A DNA stretch of 12,941 nt, taken from contig JACRGG010000023.1 in NCBI GenBank assembly GCA_016217775.1, forward strand, positions 1 through 12,941, in the 5' to 3' direction. The notes beneath the pieces were generated by a model. The model was not told the DNA's origin. It did no database searches and was given only the letters and a program-made list of their open reading frames with translations. The position numbers and the translations under genes were made by a program. This document shows, piece by piece, positions 12,788 through 12,941 of this stretch. Every line of letters begins with the position of its first letter. Within the stretch, counting starts at the first letter, position 1. The stretch comes from Microcaldota archaeon (GTDB lineage Archaea; Micrarchaeota; Micrarchaeia; Norongarragalinales; UBA97).

Positions 12788-12941
12788 TTGCCAAAACTGC
12801 CTGTGTTAACCTGACCGCAATTAATCAAGCTAGCCCTGCAAAAAGGCTTTAGCATAGTGCGGCAGAAGGGAAGCCACGTCGTATTGTCTAAAGAAAACAA
12901 GTTAACGGTAATTCCAGTCCACGGCACTACGCCGATAAAAA
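12788..12941 (+). pseudogene. hicA: hicA toxin, interrupted by an in-frame TGA and cut by the window end
   Basis: Starting at TTG 12788, the frame reads LPKLPVLT, then a TGA stop at 12812-12814, then PQLIKLALQKGFSIVRQKG and SHVVLSKENKLTVIPVHG. This is unmistakably HicA, a small double-stranded-RNA-binding-fold mRNA interferase; the catalytic His in 'QKGSHVVL' (codon 30) and the 'PVHG' motif are both present. The stop falls where family members usually have Gly ('LPVLSG' followed by the first helix), so a single GGA to TGA change explains it. No good start codon lies between the stop and the first helix; the nearest in-frame GTG would remove about a third of the domain. The toxin is probably inactive, or the base is an assembly error. 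The 3' end lies beyond the window. Confidence 0.75.

Noticed and set aside
12812..12814. Genetic code change with TGA read as glycine
   Set aside because: Attractive because the site is usually Gly, but hicB, vapC and the 573 aa gene all end naturally at TGA and the long genes contain none in frame.

Overview
The window looks like a piece of an archaeal chromosome, most likely from a small-genome DPANN lineage of the Diapherotrites kind. The evidence is: AT-rich TATA-like boxes about 26 bp upstream of inferred transcript starts, oligo-T tracts after genes in place of bacterial terminators, GGTG-type ribosome binding sites, an archaeosortase-family membrane protein, and very large Cys-rich surface proteins with carboxypeptidase-regulatory-like Ig folds. 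The lineage is inferred; no rRNA, tRNA or other marker gene is present.

Bases 1-388 hold no supported gene. They are AT-rich, with a cluster of small inverted repeats and T-tracts (read on the minus strand) that probably end the surface-protein operon. Bases 389-11116 are a minus-strand block of three exported proteins. In transcription order these are a 571-573 aa Cys-rich protein with a pilin-like N-terminal membrane anchor, a 2504 aa N-terminally anchored giant, and a 447 aa secreted protein with a signal peptide. The first gene is separated from the giant by a T-rich terminator and a strong TATA box. The last gene is translationally coupled to the giant: its ribosome binding site lies in the giant's last codons and only two bases separate stop from start.

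The giant begins with a short cytoplasmic helix and one membrane span. Tandem Ig-like domains follow, then a C-terminal half that I read as seven or eight diverged copies of a roughly 110 aa two-cysteine beta module. Four short C-x-(D/N)-G...DCGG-x-C knots punctuate this half, and one module carries a Q/N/Y/P-rich insert. It is probably a long extracellular stalk or adhesin.

Bases 11173-12941 carry two toxin-antitoxin loci on either side of an archaeosortase. On the minus strand is a VapBC pair (AbrB-type antitoxin, PIN-domain toxin) with a 17-bp palindromic operator between its TATA-like box and its predicted start. Next is a 193 aa archaeosortase with the Cys-Arg-His triad and an apparently leaderless promoter. 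Divergent from it is hicB, followed by a hicA frame that carries an in-frame TGA at codon 9 and runs off the window end. No protein in the window shows a recognisable archaeosortase C-terminal sorting signal, so the enzyme's substrates are probably encoded elsewhere.
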